64,000 nt of DNA, taken from NCBI RefSeq assembly GCF_000346465.2, contig NC_034012.1:19061517-19125516 (forward strand). Reading direction: 5' to 3'. Within the stretch, counting starts at the first letter, position 1, and every line of letters starts with the position of its first letter. This document shows positions 39,156 to 51,760 of the stretch, piece by piece. The notes under the pieces are model-generated. The model saw only the letters and a list, made by a program, of their open reading frames with translations. It was not told where the DNA came from and made no database searches. Origin of the DNA: Prunus persica. Its lineage: Eukaryota; Streptophyta; Magnoliopsida; Rosales; Rosaceae. A program made the position numbers and the translations under genes.

Positions 39156-40214
39156 TACAAAAGGGGAATTCTCCTCTTAAGGGTCAAATTCAAGTTTGGC
39201 ATAAATGATGAGGGACCAATTATGGAAAAGCAATGGTAAAATGCTAAATGGAGCAAAACTTGAATTGTCTTCACTTTCAATTGTTCCTCCTCCTCACCCT
39301 CTCTCCTAAAAATTGTAAAAGCAAAAGTGGGATCTTTAATAACCCCTTTCAACTGATGGGTTTTTATTGGTTCCGACGAAGCCCACCAAAACCCAACGGT
39401 GGGCCTCCTCTTCCAAAAAAGTAATCAAACTATAATTGGTGATGACTGTAGACACCCTCTTACCGAAAGAAAAAAACCAACTTTGGTGGGAGCTCACCTT
39501 CAAGCCAATCTAGAACCAAAAGGAAGCCAAATACTTTGCTCCCTGCCTCTCTCTCCTTCAATCAAACATGAAAATGCTTAACTTTCCTTCCTTTAAACTA
39601 TAAGGACCCCAGCCGTACAGACAGCTTCAACAGCTGTCAATCAAGGAGAGGATGAAAGAGAGATAAAAAGACTAAACCCAAGAAGCTAATGGGGGTGGGG
39701 CACTCAGATCTGATATGGGCTTTCTGACACCTGGAGCTCCCAAGAAAAATAAAAGATTAAGATAAGTCTAGATGCAGAGACCCATATCTCCAAAATCTAT
39801 GATTCTCTTTCGGAGCAAAGGCGAAGAAAATCTGGAGAAAATAATAATGAGCTGCAAAGCAGATCTGGGTAGTTGAGATTGAAACAAAATTAGGTGAAAC
39901 GCAACACCCAAATGATCAATTAAATAAAAGAAATGAGTCCAAATTAAAGGTAAAGACAGAAGGAGATCAGGAGGCGGTGAAGTGAAAGATAACAGAGATT
40001 TTGATGAAGAAGGTGATGAACTTGAGAATTGTGAATTATTCACATTAGTTCAACAGATTCTTCATCAAAGAATCCTCCCCCACCCACGGTCCTCTCAACG
40101 ACCCTCTCTCTCTCTTTATTTTTTCTCTGTCCCTCTGTTTGTGTCTCTCTCTCGGGCAAATCAACGAACAGGTAGTGGACAAGAAGAAAAAAGAAGAAAA
40201 ACAAAACGGACAGT

Positions 40215-40222
40215 CTTATATA
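40215..40222 (-). promoter_or_regulatory. Putative TATA box of the F-box gene
   Basis: On the minus strand TATATAAG lies ~1.06 kb upstream of the ATG and is followed by a pyrimidine-rich, leader-like stretch (CT runs at ~40100-40190). 39156-40210 would be a long leader, possibly with an intron. No other coding content is visible in 39156-40560. Confidence 0.4.
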
Positions 40223-40570
40223 ATTGACTGAATTGGAGGCCATGCTTAAATAGTTTTTGGAGGCTTTTTGATTGTGTGGATATTAAACAAAGTATTACCC
40301 TTCAAAAATGCAAATACAACACTGCCTCTCTCTTTCTCTGTCTAAAGATTTTCTCTTTCTTTCCCTTCCTCTCTCTACCAAGTTGGACTTGGAGGAAAAT
40401 ACGTATAACCAGAAAAGGCAACCGTTAGGGTGACGTTTATTGGTGGTTAAGAGATCCTGTTCTCATGCAGCCTCCACCACTTGCAGCCATAACGGTAACC
40501 AATGGTCAGCAACACGTAAAATCCGCTTCATCCATTTATGGACTACTTGCAGAACTAAATAACAAAATGA

Positions 40571-40696
40571 TTTTTTTTTTTTTTTGGTTTCTGAGTAGAA
40601 GCGATTTTACAAATATTCATTGGGTGCATAGAGATTTCGAATCTCTAATCACATGAATGAAGGTGAAAGAGCTCAACTAACTGAGCTATATCCCAC
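40571..40696 (-). mobile_element. tRNA-derived SINE with poly-A tail
   Basis: Read on the minus strand the element starts GTGGGATATAGCTCAGTTAG (A box), has GATTCGAAATCT ~35 bp on (B box) and ends in a ~15-base poly-A (the T run at 40571-40585). It is flanked by near-identical sequences ATCATTTGTTGTTAG and ATCATTTTGTTATTTAG, an imperfect target duplication. These are standard hallmarks of a pol III-transcribed plant SINE. Confidence 0.8.
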
Positions 40697-40787
40697 TAAC
40701 AACAAATGATAATTCAATACTATTGCCAAAAAAAAAAAAAAAGATTAAAAAAACGCAAATCATTCAAAAGTTTTCATGCTTTATATG

Positions 40788-41562
40788 GAGTTCAATTTTC
40801 CTGTTTCCATTTCTCCTGTTCCCAACCTGTTTCCTTCTTACTTTGTTGACATGTGTCCTCTAACTTAACAGAAGGTAAGTTTCATTTTTACTAACAAAAT
40901 ATTAAATGTTAAAATAAATTTATTCAAAAGCACGGCCACTTCATCTTCTCCGTCCCAGGCAGCGATGGCAGCATATCCAAATCCACAACTATGCCTTCAT
41001 CTTTTATGGTCCATTCATTGCAACAAACATGCCCTCTCTCTCTCTCTCTCTCTCTCTCTGTGCACCGCCACACCAGATCCAGACCCTCACCACGTCCTCT
41101 GCCTTGACATTCCCGGGGTGGAGGGATATCCGATTCTTTAAGTCAAAGAAAACTCTTGTTTTTTCATGTGTGAGTGAGGATTGAAACTTGAAGGAAGTTG
41201 TTCTTCGCATGTCCCACAATATTCTTCATGGCCCGGCTATTCCCAAATCAATGCAATCCAAAGACAACAACGCCTCCATGATTGCATCTATAAAAATAAA
41301 AAGGGATTGTCGCCACTGGGGTGGGGAGGTTGTGGTGGGTGGCAGTTGAGGTCCAGTGGGTGGCTGCTGCGTTTTATCTTTTACTTCAATTTTGAGTTTT
41401 TTTATTTATAAATAATTTGATTCAAAGTTAACAGTGTTTTGTGGCATGTTAAGTGAGGACACTTAACAGAGTTCACCTTCTGTTAAGTTAGAGGACACAT
41501 GTCAACAAAGTAAGAAGGAAACAGGTGGGAACATGAGAAATGGAAACAGGAAAATTGAACTC
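40788..41562. mobile_element. Non-autonomous Mutator-like element (MULE), 775 bp
   Basis: The terminal inverted repeats 40788-40876 and 41475-41562 (about 89 bp, starting GAGTTCAATTTTCCTG) are ~95 percent identical by eye. They are flanked by a perfect 9-bp direct repeat CTTTATATG (40779-40787 and 41563-41571), diagnostic of MULEs. The interior has a (CT)n run (41034-41059) and GC-richer non-coding text, with no transposase. Confidence 0.93.
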
Positions 41563-41571
41563 CTTTATATG

Positions 41572-43697
41572 TGGGATTGTGGACACTGTGGACCTACATA
41601 GGCGCAAGAAGATATAGCTACACATCCCCTCGCCGTAGAAAGCGTTTCAGATGCCTGAAAGTTGCCCCTCCGCTTAGTTTGGTTGTGCACTCCATCTGTT
41701 CGACAAAAGGCCTAATAGACTTCTTTCCTTTGATGTGCAGTGCTTTGTGCATAGTGTGCACTTATGTTTTGTTTTTACTCCTAGCCCGAAATGACGTTGT
41801 TTTGGACCAAGAGATTAAAAAAAGAAAAAGAAAGTCTCACTTTTTTGAGAGATTCTTTATGTTCCCACCAAAACAAATCCTTACAAAAAAAAAAAAGATC
41901 ATTAAATTCATCTTTTTTCTACATCTCCACCGCCAATCTATTTATTTTCTTTTTTTATTCATTAGAGAACTCCTAGTCTTTTATAGAAACTGATTCATCG
42001 ATCAAGTCTTGTGACAAGGAAGAAAATATTATACCGATCAAGTTTCCAAAGTAAGTTCGAATGTAATTCATAGTTAATCTAGAAAGAAAAAAAAGATGAA
42101 ACATGCTGCCCTTTTTTTTTGCTTCTTCATCAACCGTCGAGCGAGTTTCGTTTTCGACATATGAATGACATTGGTATTGTTTGATTTATAAGGCTATTTG
42201 GTTGTCAATTTTTTTTAAAGCTTTTAGCCTTTCAAAATTGCACCTCCATTGAAAAATTCTTGGGTTCGCCAGTAATTGTGAATATACTATACATGAGTGG
42301 ATACAATTGGCTAGCTTGCAACAGCTATAATGGCTAGGTTTCTTTTCTCTTTTTCTTTTTCGATCAAACAAATCTTCATAAAATTTGTCTATAAATATCC
42401 AACAAAGTTCATAAAACAACATGCATATACACTAAAAAATAAAAAATAAAAAACTTTTTCCGAGGGCCAAACAGCATTGGAAATATTCATTAATATTTTT
42501 CAGAGCGCAAATGTTCGTCGGAAGGCATCAAAAAAGCAATCATCGAAAAAGGTCCATTTTCGATGAGCCATCAGGAAGGAAAAAAAAAAAAAAAAGGTTT
42601 TCCCAACGGGTAATGGGCGTCGTAAATACTTTAACTTTGTCAAAAATAAATTTTCAAAACGACGACATTTTTGTATTTGCGATATGCTAACGTTGTCGCA
42701 AATAATTGGGAAGCTTTGTCGGAAATGTTTTCTTAAATGATGAACTTTTGTTTTTTCTAACAATGTTTTACCACAAAGAAATGTAATTGGAAACATTATT
42801 TTCGACTAACCCATGTATTTCCGACAATGTCAGTTCATCTGAAAAATGACATTCTTGATAATACAATCCATCGAAAAAACATATTTTTGATGAAAGTACA
42901 TCTTCGGAAAATGTTATTTACGACAACACAAAACTATGCAAAATAGGCAAAGGTGTCATCGGAACTATGCAATTATGAATATTTATAAATAATAAAAAAA
43001 GAAAAAAAAAAGTAGCGTAGTATATACTCAAAATTCTCATAAATGGAGCATAATTTGTCAAAAATATAAAAATAATATTTCCGATCGAACATCTGAAAAT
43101 ATTTTCTAAGTATGACAATACTAAATAAAACATTTCTTTGGAGAACAATACAAAATTAAGCATTTCTTTAGAGAATAGTACACAATAAAAATAAAAACTC
43201 AACTTTGTTCATAGACAAATCAAAACATTCTATCACATACACTCTTATTTTTTTGATCCAATGATTTCCATTAATTCAGATATGTGGAATCATGATTTTA
43301 GATCTCCATAATCGAAGGTTATGTCATAAGGAGTCTATAGCAATTTTTGGTTTATTTTTCTTATTTTTATTTAATTTCTTATGAATTGTTTAAGATAAAA
43401 GACAATAAATAAAAAGAAAAAGGACACCTTTCACCATCTTATACAGCCAAATGTCAAAAATGCTGAGGAGAGCTTTTAAGAACTGCCACGTGTTAATCTA
43501 TTATATTTCATATTATTTCTCTATGATTTTACTTATAAAATTTATAATAAAAAATATTAAAATAAAAACACAGAAAATTCCTGAGATATTCTCTTCTATT
43601 TAAAGCTCCAAAATTATCATTTTGAATTATAAAAATACAAAGCAATGATAAAAACTCAACTTTGTTCATAGACAAATCAAAACATTCTATCACATAC
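41572..43697. other. Intergenic, degenerate repeats only
   Basis: No gene is supported. 42480-42960 contains scattered TCGTCGGAA and CCGACAATG motifs like decayed CACTA subterminal repeats. A ~50-bp direct repeat (AACTCAACTTTGTTCATAGA..., at 43196-43240 and 43648-43697) brackets ~400 bp of AT-rich sequence and ends at the Cassandra LTR. Confidence 0.5.
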
Positions 43698-43967
43698 TGT
43701 CACATCCCAAGATCAGCTCTGCCGTAACACGATATTGTCTGCTTTGGGCCCCCCTCTCTGCCCTCACCGTTTTATTTCTGGGAACTCACGAGCAACTTCC
43801 TAGTGGGTCACCCATCCTGAGATTGCTCTAGCCCCAACTCGCTTAACTTCGGAGTTCCCATGACTCCAAAGCCAATGAGCTCCCAAAATGCCTCGTGCTA
43901 GATGGAGGTGGGCATGTACATATAAAGCATATCACTCCCTCTCCGTTGGTCGATGTGGGATGTTACA
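43698..43967 (-). mobile_element. Cassandra TRIM solo LTR with 5S rRNA-like segment
   Basis: On the minus strand the ~270-bp unit begins TGTAACATCCCACATCG and ends GGGATGTGACA. In the middle it contains AACTCCGAAGTTAAGCG and AGGATGGGTGACC, the conserved 5S rRNA internal promoter text that defines Cassandra LTRs. No second LTR or interior lies next to it. The 5-bp flanks do not match, so the insertion site was rearranged afterwards. Confidence 0.9.
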
Positions 43968-43976
43968 ATCCAACCC

Positions 43977-44584
43977 CTTGTTGGTAATTTTTAACAACAA
44001 TATTAAAACCTTGCAAGTGCACAAATCAAATGATAGTATAGTAGGCAAGCAAGGGTCATTCCCACAGATATTATAATCTAAAGAGATGTTTGTCAATGTC
44101 ACGCAACGAAAACTAAAACACAAGGACTTCCACACACACACCAACACCAAGAGGGGTTTTGATTTGGTTTTGTGAATAAAACAAAACAAGGAAAACAAAA
44201 GAAAACAAAATTTAAATTAGAGTTTAAGAGAAATTGGTTTAAAATCAGTCAAGAACAATAGCTAGGACTCACTATCCCAAAAACTTGTTGGTAATTTTTA
44301 ACAACAATATTAAAACCTTGCAAGTGCACAAATCAAATGATAGTATAGTAGGCAAGCAAGGGTCATTCCCACAGAGATTGTAATCTAAAGAGATGTTTGT
44401 CAATGTCACGCAATGAAAATTAAGACACAAGGACTTCCACACACACACACCAACACCAAGGGGGGTTTTGATTTGATTTTGTGAATAAAATAAAACAAGG
44501 AAAAGAAAAGAAAACAGAATTTAAATTAGAGTTTAAGACAAATTGGTTTAAAATCAGTCAAGAACAATAGCTAGGACTCACTAT
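43977..44584. repeat. Tandem duplication of a ~300-bp retroelement end
   Basis: 43977-44276 and 44284-44584 are ~95 percent identical by eye, starting CTTGTTGGTAATTTTTAACA and ending AGCTAGGACTCACTAT. TATTAAAACCTTGCAAGTGC and GCAAGCAAGGGTCATTCCCA are typical of ends of large plant LTR elements. Confidence 0.85.
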
Positions 44585-47060
44585 ATACCTCCAAACAATC
44601 AATCAATCCATAAACAACAAAAGATAATCAATTTCTAGCAAGCATATGATGACGACACTCACAACAGGATCATGACATTTGACTCGAGTTGTATGATATG
44701 TAAAGTGTATGGCATTTACATCAATACGTGTATTCTTAATTGAAATCTAGTATGGCATTTACTCAAATTAACAATTAAGAATCCATTAAGATCAAAGAGA
44801 ATATGAATGTCACAAAAACCCTAAAACATGGCATTTGTTATTAGGAATTCAAGAATCGATTTCTCATAACTAGTTCTTAACCCAATTATTCGTTGCAAAC
44901 AAGAACACATTTAATATGGCAATTGACCTATGTTCTACAACAATTTAATTCCAATACATGCTTCGAAGTTAGCTACTCAAAGAAACAAAATATCAGAATT
45001 CACATAACATAGAGAAACCGAAATCATCACTCTTGTAGAAACTGAAAAATCCATTCAAACTTGTTTATATAATTGAAATCATGTTTAGGGCTTCAAGATT
45101 AAGCCCTAACTAACAAAAAATTAGTTACTCATGTTCTTGGATGAACTCAAAAATAAATACATAAGAACTGAAAATTAAAAGAAGAAAGGAACAGAAAGAA
45201 CTCGTTGGCAGCTTTCTCCTCTTGCACGGTTGATCTCCTTAGGATGTGAATCCTCTGTATCGGAGCCTTGGCTGGCCTTTTATATCACTTATATCAGAGT
45301 TCTAAACCCTAAAATTGACTGAAAAGTCGTCCAAGAAGTCTTGGTAAACAAGGAATCCAAATAGGAAAGTAAAAATCACAATTCCTAACTCCATAGGAAA
45401 ATACAGCTCAGCCCAATTGTCACACGATTTGGGGATTCTCGGCCTTGTAGAAAAATCATTAAAAATATATTTTGGAAAGATAAATGTCTTATATTTTCAA
45501 CCATATATAACACATACTTGAAAAATTCGGGAAGGCTTCCGTTTCTTCACATACACGTAACATGTACGAAACTGTCCTGTCTGCATGTGGGCTAACTTTA
45601 CTTGTAATACTGTACCAATTGGCTCGGTAGAAAATTCTAGAAAAATCATAGATTGAACTTCAAGATGTTAGCTTTCATCTCCTCTTGTGCTAAAATTCCT
45701 CTGAAAAGTTGATTTTCCCTTAAAAACCTTCTAAGAGCGCAGAAAAGCTGAAAATTAGAAGTAAAGTAATAAGCCCTTTTTAAATCTAATTCTCCTATAA
45801 AACCTAAGTAAAAAGAGTACATAAGTGAGTATATTTATGGACTTATCAAATACCCACAACTTAGATTTTGCTAGTCCTCGAGCAAAACAAAACGAAAAGT
45901 AAAAACAAAAGAACAAAGACTCAAAACAAACAAACAATTAAATTCCCAATATTGATCTCAGAGATAATTACCAATAGTTAACTAACTTCCAAGAAATAAG
46001 AAATAAGCAACATTAACTCAAGACATTATCAAAGGGTTAACCAAACTTTAATTGAACAACTTGGAGTGTTGTTTGTGAAATAGCCAACATTAATATAACC
46101 ACGACGTATGCTTCACAAAAGTTAAATAACCAAATAAGAACAAGCTTTAACTTCAATTCTCACCAAGGATGTTCACTCCAATGAAAGCACTCGAAATTTG
46201 ACAACGTAGTGTCACTCATATATGTGAGAAGAATCAAATCAATACGATGTACTCACATAATTGAAATAAAAGCACAAGACATGAATAAAAGATCTCATGG
46301 AAAGATATCGCATACTTGAAAACATTTAAACCATCTGACCGTAGTCCTTCCACACCTATTCTCCACATGAGGAACCACACTTCTCCTTGGATCAAGTAGG
46401 ACTGTCACTAAGGTTGTAATAGGGCTTAGGGTGATGGGTGAAACAAGAAAGAGACATAGATGAACAAACGAAGTCTAAGGGCTAAGTAAAGCTTTCCATG
46501 AAATTATAACATCTTGCACTTTAGCACACAATTTTATCTTGATACTATCTTGAATTTTTTTTTTCTTTCACATTTTTTTCTAACTCCATTAGCTTTCTAA
46601 TCAACCCATGTAACAAGTGTTAGGCCAATAACTCCCAAGCTAGATAGCTTTAGGGTATTAAGTGTAAAACACTCCTCGGGCTTAAAAATTCGAGTTGAAA
46701 AGGCTTCGGAATCAGACTTTTTTTTTGTTTGTGAAATAGTATCATATACACATGATTGAACAATTTGTGCAATTCTCCCTTAGCCATGAAAGTGCTCTAC
46801 AAAACTCCTGAGAAGGGTGTAGGATAAAAATGCAAAAGGTTTAGGAGGAGAATTGGGTAAAGAATGATAAAGGCTTACATAAAAGGCACAAGGGGTTGAC
46901 TAGGGATAAAATTGATATAGGTTGGCTGGAAAGGCTCAAACGAACGAAACAAGGCCTATATCACTTCCTAGGATATCCATGTGGTTCATGAAATATGCCT
47001 CAAATAGATAATGAAAGTAGTTCTAGCAAACAATTTAAACATCCTCAAGTACTTGACCAA
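44585..47060. repeat. Retroelement-derived non-coding sequence
   Basis: The block continues the repeat above and includes ACAACTTAGATTTTGCTAGTCCTC-type text known from non-autonomous LTR elements. 46490-47060 matches 17993-18600 in inverted orientation. No frame encodes a recognisable retroviral-type domain. 47061-48003 adds AT-rich sequence and the GA run. Confidence 0.6.
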
Positions 47061-47808
47061 AACAAAGAATAATGAGATCACAACGACTTGTAGACGAGAA
47101 AACTAAAGAATAGTATATAACACTCAAGGAAGAAAGGTATAGGCTCAAAAGCTCACATAATAAGGGTTGTACAAGTCTACATTAGCCTCATATTAATATG
47201 GCTATGTGCAAAAATATTTACCAAGTTTAATAAAAAAAAAAACTAAGGCAAACACAAGGATAATGTAAAGAATTAATGTCATGCTCACAATTCCTTACAA
47301 GTTAATTGTCAAAAAAATTCAATCTCATCATAGAATTGGGAAGTGACTACTACAAACAAATAAAAACTTAGACTCAAAGTTAAAGAAAATATTTTTAGGT
47401 TTTTATGACATTTTTTTGATTTTTGATTTTATTTTATTTAAAAGAAAAAAACTGAAAACAAAACAAAACAATAGAATAAAAACTAATTAAATAAAAACCA
47501 AAAGTTGAAAGGGATTGAAAATCAATCAACAAAGCTGCAGTTCTGACCCAGGCGCAAAGAATGACATGTATCTCACAAAATACTTGCCCAAAGTTCACAT
47601 TCTTCATATGGTTGAATTCAGATTGAAAAAACAAAGAACGCATCGTGGGCCAAAATACAAAAACAGCAGCGGAAAAGGACAGAATTTGAAACAAAGACAG
47701 AGGACTGCTGCATACATTATGAAACCAAAGAACTCAATCACCCACAACTTAAAACAAACATTGTCCTCAATGTTAAAAACAAAGAAACATAAGTCATGCA
47801 AATTCATT

Positions 47809-47810
<2 letters not shown>

Positions 47811-47857
<47 letters not shown>
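47811..47857. repeat. (GA)n microsatellite
   Basis: A 47-bp uninterrupted GA run in non-coding retroelement sequence. Confidence 0.95.
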
Positions 47858-47860
<3 letters not shown>

Positions 47861-48003
47861 GTGAGAACTTCCCGGGTTTGTGTAGATGTATGGATGAGCA
47901 AAGCGTAGAATACGTCGAAATGAGAGAGGATAGATAATGAGACGAACTCAAACACCCACAACTTGTGTCTTTGAATGCCAACGGACCCCTAATAGCTCCT
48001 TAA

Positions 48004-49330
48004 TGTAACACCCCGAGTCCAAATTTAATTACCAATTTAAATTATTTAATTGAAATTATGAATTTACCCTCCAAGTAGGGGTAATTTGGTCATTTCTTAT
48101 ATGGAAAGATTTTGGGGCAACGGGTGGTATGGTTATGTAGATCGTACTGAGATGAATCCGTAGACACGTAGTGGGCTTAAATCGGAGTTGTAACGAAGAA
48201 GTTACGAGCAAAACATCACAAGTGGCAAAACCGTAAATATTTCAAAATGGGTTTTTAATAAAAAAAACCTGAAAACACACACATTCTCTCTCGCTCTCTC
48301 TCTCCTAGCTGGGCTAGCGCAGAACCCCTCCCCTTCCCGATTTTTGAACAGCCGAGCGGCTCTTGGAGCCGTCGCCGCCGCCGTGGTCCACCACCGGAGC
48401 TGGGTCCGGTCTTGAAATGACCGGTGAGGCCTCACCGTCCTAACCCACCCAATCTCCACCGCTAACAGTTTGCGCAACCTCCGAATTTTGCTAAAAATCC
48501 AGCCGGATTTCGAGCTGTTTTTTCTTCAATCGTTTCGGACGCCTCCGGCCACCATTCCAGGCAATCAAGGTATGGATTTTCGACTATTTTTCATGCTCTA
48601 GCTGATGGTTGGGGTAGGATTTCATCAATGTTGAGCTTAGGTAGTTTGATTTTCAAATTGAAATTCTGCCGATTTTGGATTTGCATTTTCGGCCACTTCC
48701 GGTCATTTTTTGGGGTAGGTCCAAGAACAAAAGTGGTTCCAAATAAGGTGTTATACATAGGGTAGGAACCTTGAGCCGTGATTTTGAGAATTTCCAGCGA
48801 TGTCTAATCGCTTTGGACACCCACGCGCTACCGGCGCGTGGACACTGTAGAAAAAGGGCATTGTGTCCCGATGCGATCGCCTTGTTGTCTGGAGTGCGTA
48901 GGTGTGCTCGGATTTCAATTTGTATACCGTTTGAGTCTAGAACGGATATCGCATATTGTGCATTATCCGGGTTCAATAGGTTTGAACTGCTGGATAGTCT
49001 TGAATTTAATATATGCCAATCTAGACATTCATAGGATCATGTAGGAATTTACGGAGTGTGGATCGGAGTCCCGGATGTTCCGATTTAATAACTTAAAGTT
49101 TGTGTTTTACAATAACCTTCCGATCGTGGGATCGTGAGCGATCCAACCGTTCGATCGGGACCAAACTTGCAGGACATGTGTCCTAAACCTTGTAGAACCC
49201 ATAGGAACTTTCAGATCGGAATTTGGAGGTCACGAGCCCCGTCGGTCGGTTTGACCAAGTTTGGGTAGGTTGATCCTTAGTTGATCGTGAGTCTTCCGAG
49301 GTAGTTTTACCTTCCTGGGAGGATTATAAT
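48004..49330 (+). mobile_element. LTR-like sequence of a Ty3/gypsy-type element (partial)
   Basis: It starts TGTAACACCCCGAGTCC, a frequent start of plant chromovirus LTRs, and continues with a CT-rich leader-like tract (~48280-48310), GC-rich CGCCGCCG text, and long low-complexity prose-like sequence without frames. The right limit is set by the start of channel homology at ~49333; no terminal CA or target duplication is visible. Parts of 48540-49250 match the reverse complement of 57660-58220. Confidence 0.55.
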
Positions 49331-50652
49331 GACCCTAGATGCTGAAGCGGATGTAAATTATATCTTCTCTGTTGTTGATGAGTTTGCGAAAGTAATTATG
49401 CACCGCAGTATTTGCTGGGAGATGTTGAAAAAAGTAGGTCCTTTTTTCTTTTTGCTTTTATTTCATTTTATTATTTTTAGAAGTATGTTCATGAATCTTT
49501 ATATAGGTATTGTTTATTTATTAGGAATGGAGAAAGTCATAAATCATAGAACTTAGTTAGGGCAATTAAGGAATTAGAATTGGGTCAACTACTCTCCCCT
49601 AGTTGATCCATTCTTGATTTTAAGGTTATTAGATTATTGAAATTGGTACATAGGTGTAAGGGGTAAAATTAAAGGATAATCTAGCTGACCACAAATTAGA
49701 CCAACAAAATAATCCAATCAAATGTATGACTAACCAACAACTAGTCCCAGACCTAAGATCACACATCAAACAACACACACATTCAACAAACAAATCTCAT
49801 TCCCGTGCAAGTCTAGAAGATAAATTATGTGACAACCTAGGTACTCAGAAGGACTCATCAATCACAAGTAGATTCTTACAGAAAAAGTAATCACAAGCTC
49901 GACAATCCTAGGTCTATTTAGGAAATGAGCATTACTACCCTATGCAACATTCTTCTCCAAACTTAATTGAGCCAGTAGCTTGTCCTTCATGAAAATGGCA
50001 GCTAGTCCTTCATGGAAATGGCAACTAGTCCTTCATGTAAATGGCAACTAGTCCATCAGCTTCTTCACCTCATGGCATCGCAACTCAGCTCCTGATCGAA
50101 CAAAACAATGAAATATAGATTTTGAGATGAAATGGTCAATTTCTTCAAAATGAAGATTTTAAAAGTAGTACAACAGATTTCAAAAAACCATTTTCAAAAT
50201 CTCACAATGAAAAACGTAGACTTCACCAAGTAAAGAATGCAAAGTAAAATTACTCTAAAAAAATTCTCAATAGGTGAAGTTGATTTCAAAAATAGAAGCA
50301 AATTTCAAAAGCTATTTGAAAACCTCAATTCCATAAGCCATGAATACTCTCAGACAACCCAAAGAGAAACCTAAGTTTTCCAAAATGGTGCAAATAGAAG
50401 AGATGAGAGATTGAAACTTAGATGTGCAAACCTATGGTTAGATTTTCTAAAAAAGAAGTAGCTTTCAAAATGAAATCTTGAAAACCCATTTCCATGCCAT
50501 GAACACTCTTAGACAAACTAAAGAGATAAAAACTTCATATCACTAAACAAAAGTTTGAGAAATGAAATACCAATGAAAGCCCCAAAAGGAATTCAAGAAC
50601 CCATGAACTCTTCTCCCAAAAAGCAAAACCTAATTTATGCACAATCTCTCAC

Positions 50653-50659
<7 letters not shown>

Positions 50660-50705
<46 letters not shown>
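50660..50705. repeat. (TC)n microsatellite
   Basis: A ~46-bp CT run inside the CNGC-like intron. Confidence 0.95.
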
Positions 50706-50709
<4 letters not shown>

Positions 50710-51223
50710 AAACCCATATTAAAAATGTAAAATGAGAGAGTCGATGAGTCCATATCAGCTCCAACCTTTTTGGCAAGTCAAAAGGACACTTGGCAGCCAA
50801 TGATTGGATTTATAATAAGCAATCACGTGCCTTGATTAAAAGGAATTACTTACATGAAAACTAGTGATGCGTATAGGAGAACACTATAATGCATGCAATG
50901 TAGACATAAAAATATTACCTTCATTGAGATTGGTTGCATTGGACAATTATGAAGTTGATCTGAGCCATAGTAGTCAAATTAGCACTAACTTAAACTAGCC
51001 TAAATTCTTTGAGCTTGATCATACGTATGAGATTATATGTTTATCAAGGAAAGCTAAAAACATTAGCTAAACAAAACCTAACAATTATGGATTTTAACAT
51101 AGAACTCACAGGATTTTTAATTCCTTATGTATCAGTAAATGTAGGGGAAATAAGGAATTGAAATAATTCAATACTATGTGTTAATAAAAATAGGATAAGT
51201 AAAAACTATAATCATTCCAATAT

Positions 51224-51760
51224 TTAGTACTCAGTGGTAGAGTCTGAGCTGGTTTCAGAAGAAAAACGATGTTCAACAACAATTTCTTCACTTAAAATAA
51301 GGCCAAGAATCTCCTTTATTGAGATGGGATCTAGACGTAGTCTAACTAGAAGTAGCAAAAGCATCATAGTCAAAAGGAAGGCCATGTAGGGCATGAAAAA
51401 TAAAATCTGAGTCATCAAGAGGAGCATTAGTTGCAACCAAGCTGTCTGCAAGGTGTTTGATGTTCTGAAGATAGTTGAGCATGGGGAGAGGTCCTTTCTT
51501 GATGGTCTGAAGCGGAGATTTGAGTTGCAGCAAAGGGTGAGATGTTGTCAAATTGACGAAACTTTTTTTCTAGTTGAGCCAACCCTCTAGCTGTTCATGA
51601 GCCTACAATGTAGGCGCGAATGGTCTTAGATAAAGAAGCATGAATCCGAATGCAACACATGCAATCCTTCTTGATCCATGGGTAAAGGATGGGTTCTCTT
51701 GCATGGTGGGATGACCATCGGCATCAAGGAGGAACTGAGGGTGGACATGGTTCTCTGCCA
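51224..51760 (-). pseudogene. Ty1/copia gag (UBN2-type) relic
   Basis: Minus-strand frames read MAENHVHPQFLLDADG-like text near 51760, then LQTIKKGPLPMLNYLQNIKH, LADSLVATNAPLDDSDFIFH, HGLPFDYDAF and, after a frame change at ~51342-51350, DPISIKEILGLILSEE. This is the layout of the copia gag-polypeptide domain. Frameshifts and the lack of pol mark it as dead. Confidence 0.8.

Noticed and set aside
42480..42960. Possible third CACTA element from TCGTCGGAA words
   Set aside because: The motifs are sparse and degenerate and no CACTA terminus or gene is present.
43740..43900. 5S rRNA gene
   Set aside because: Only the internal promoter portion resembles 5S rRNA and it is embedded in a Cassandra LTR with TG...CA-type ends.
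48653..49044. Open frames of 68-107 codons on both strands
   Set aside because: They lie in LTR-like non-coding sequence and overlap each other; no domain is recognisable.
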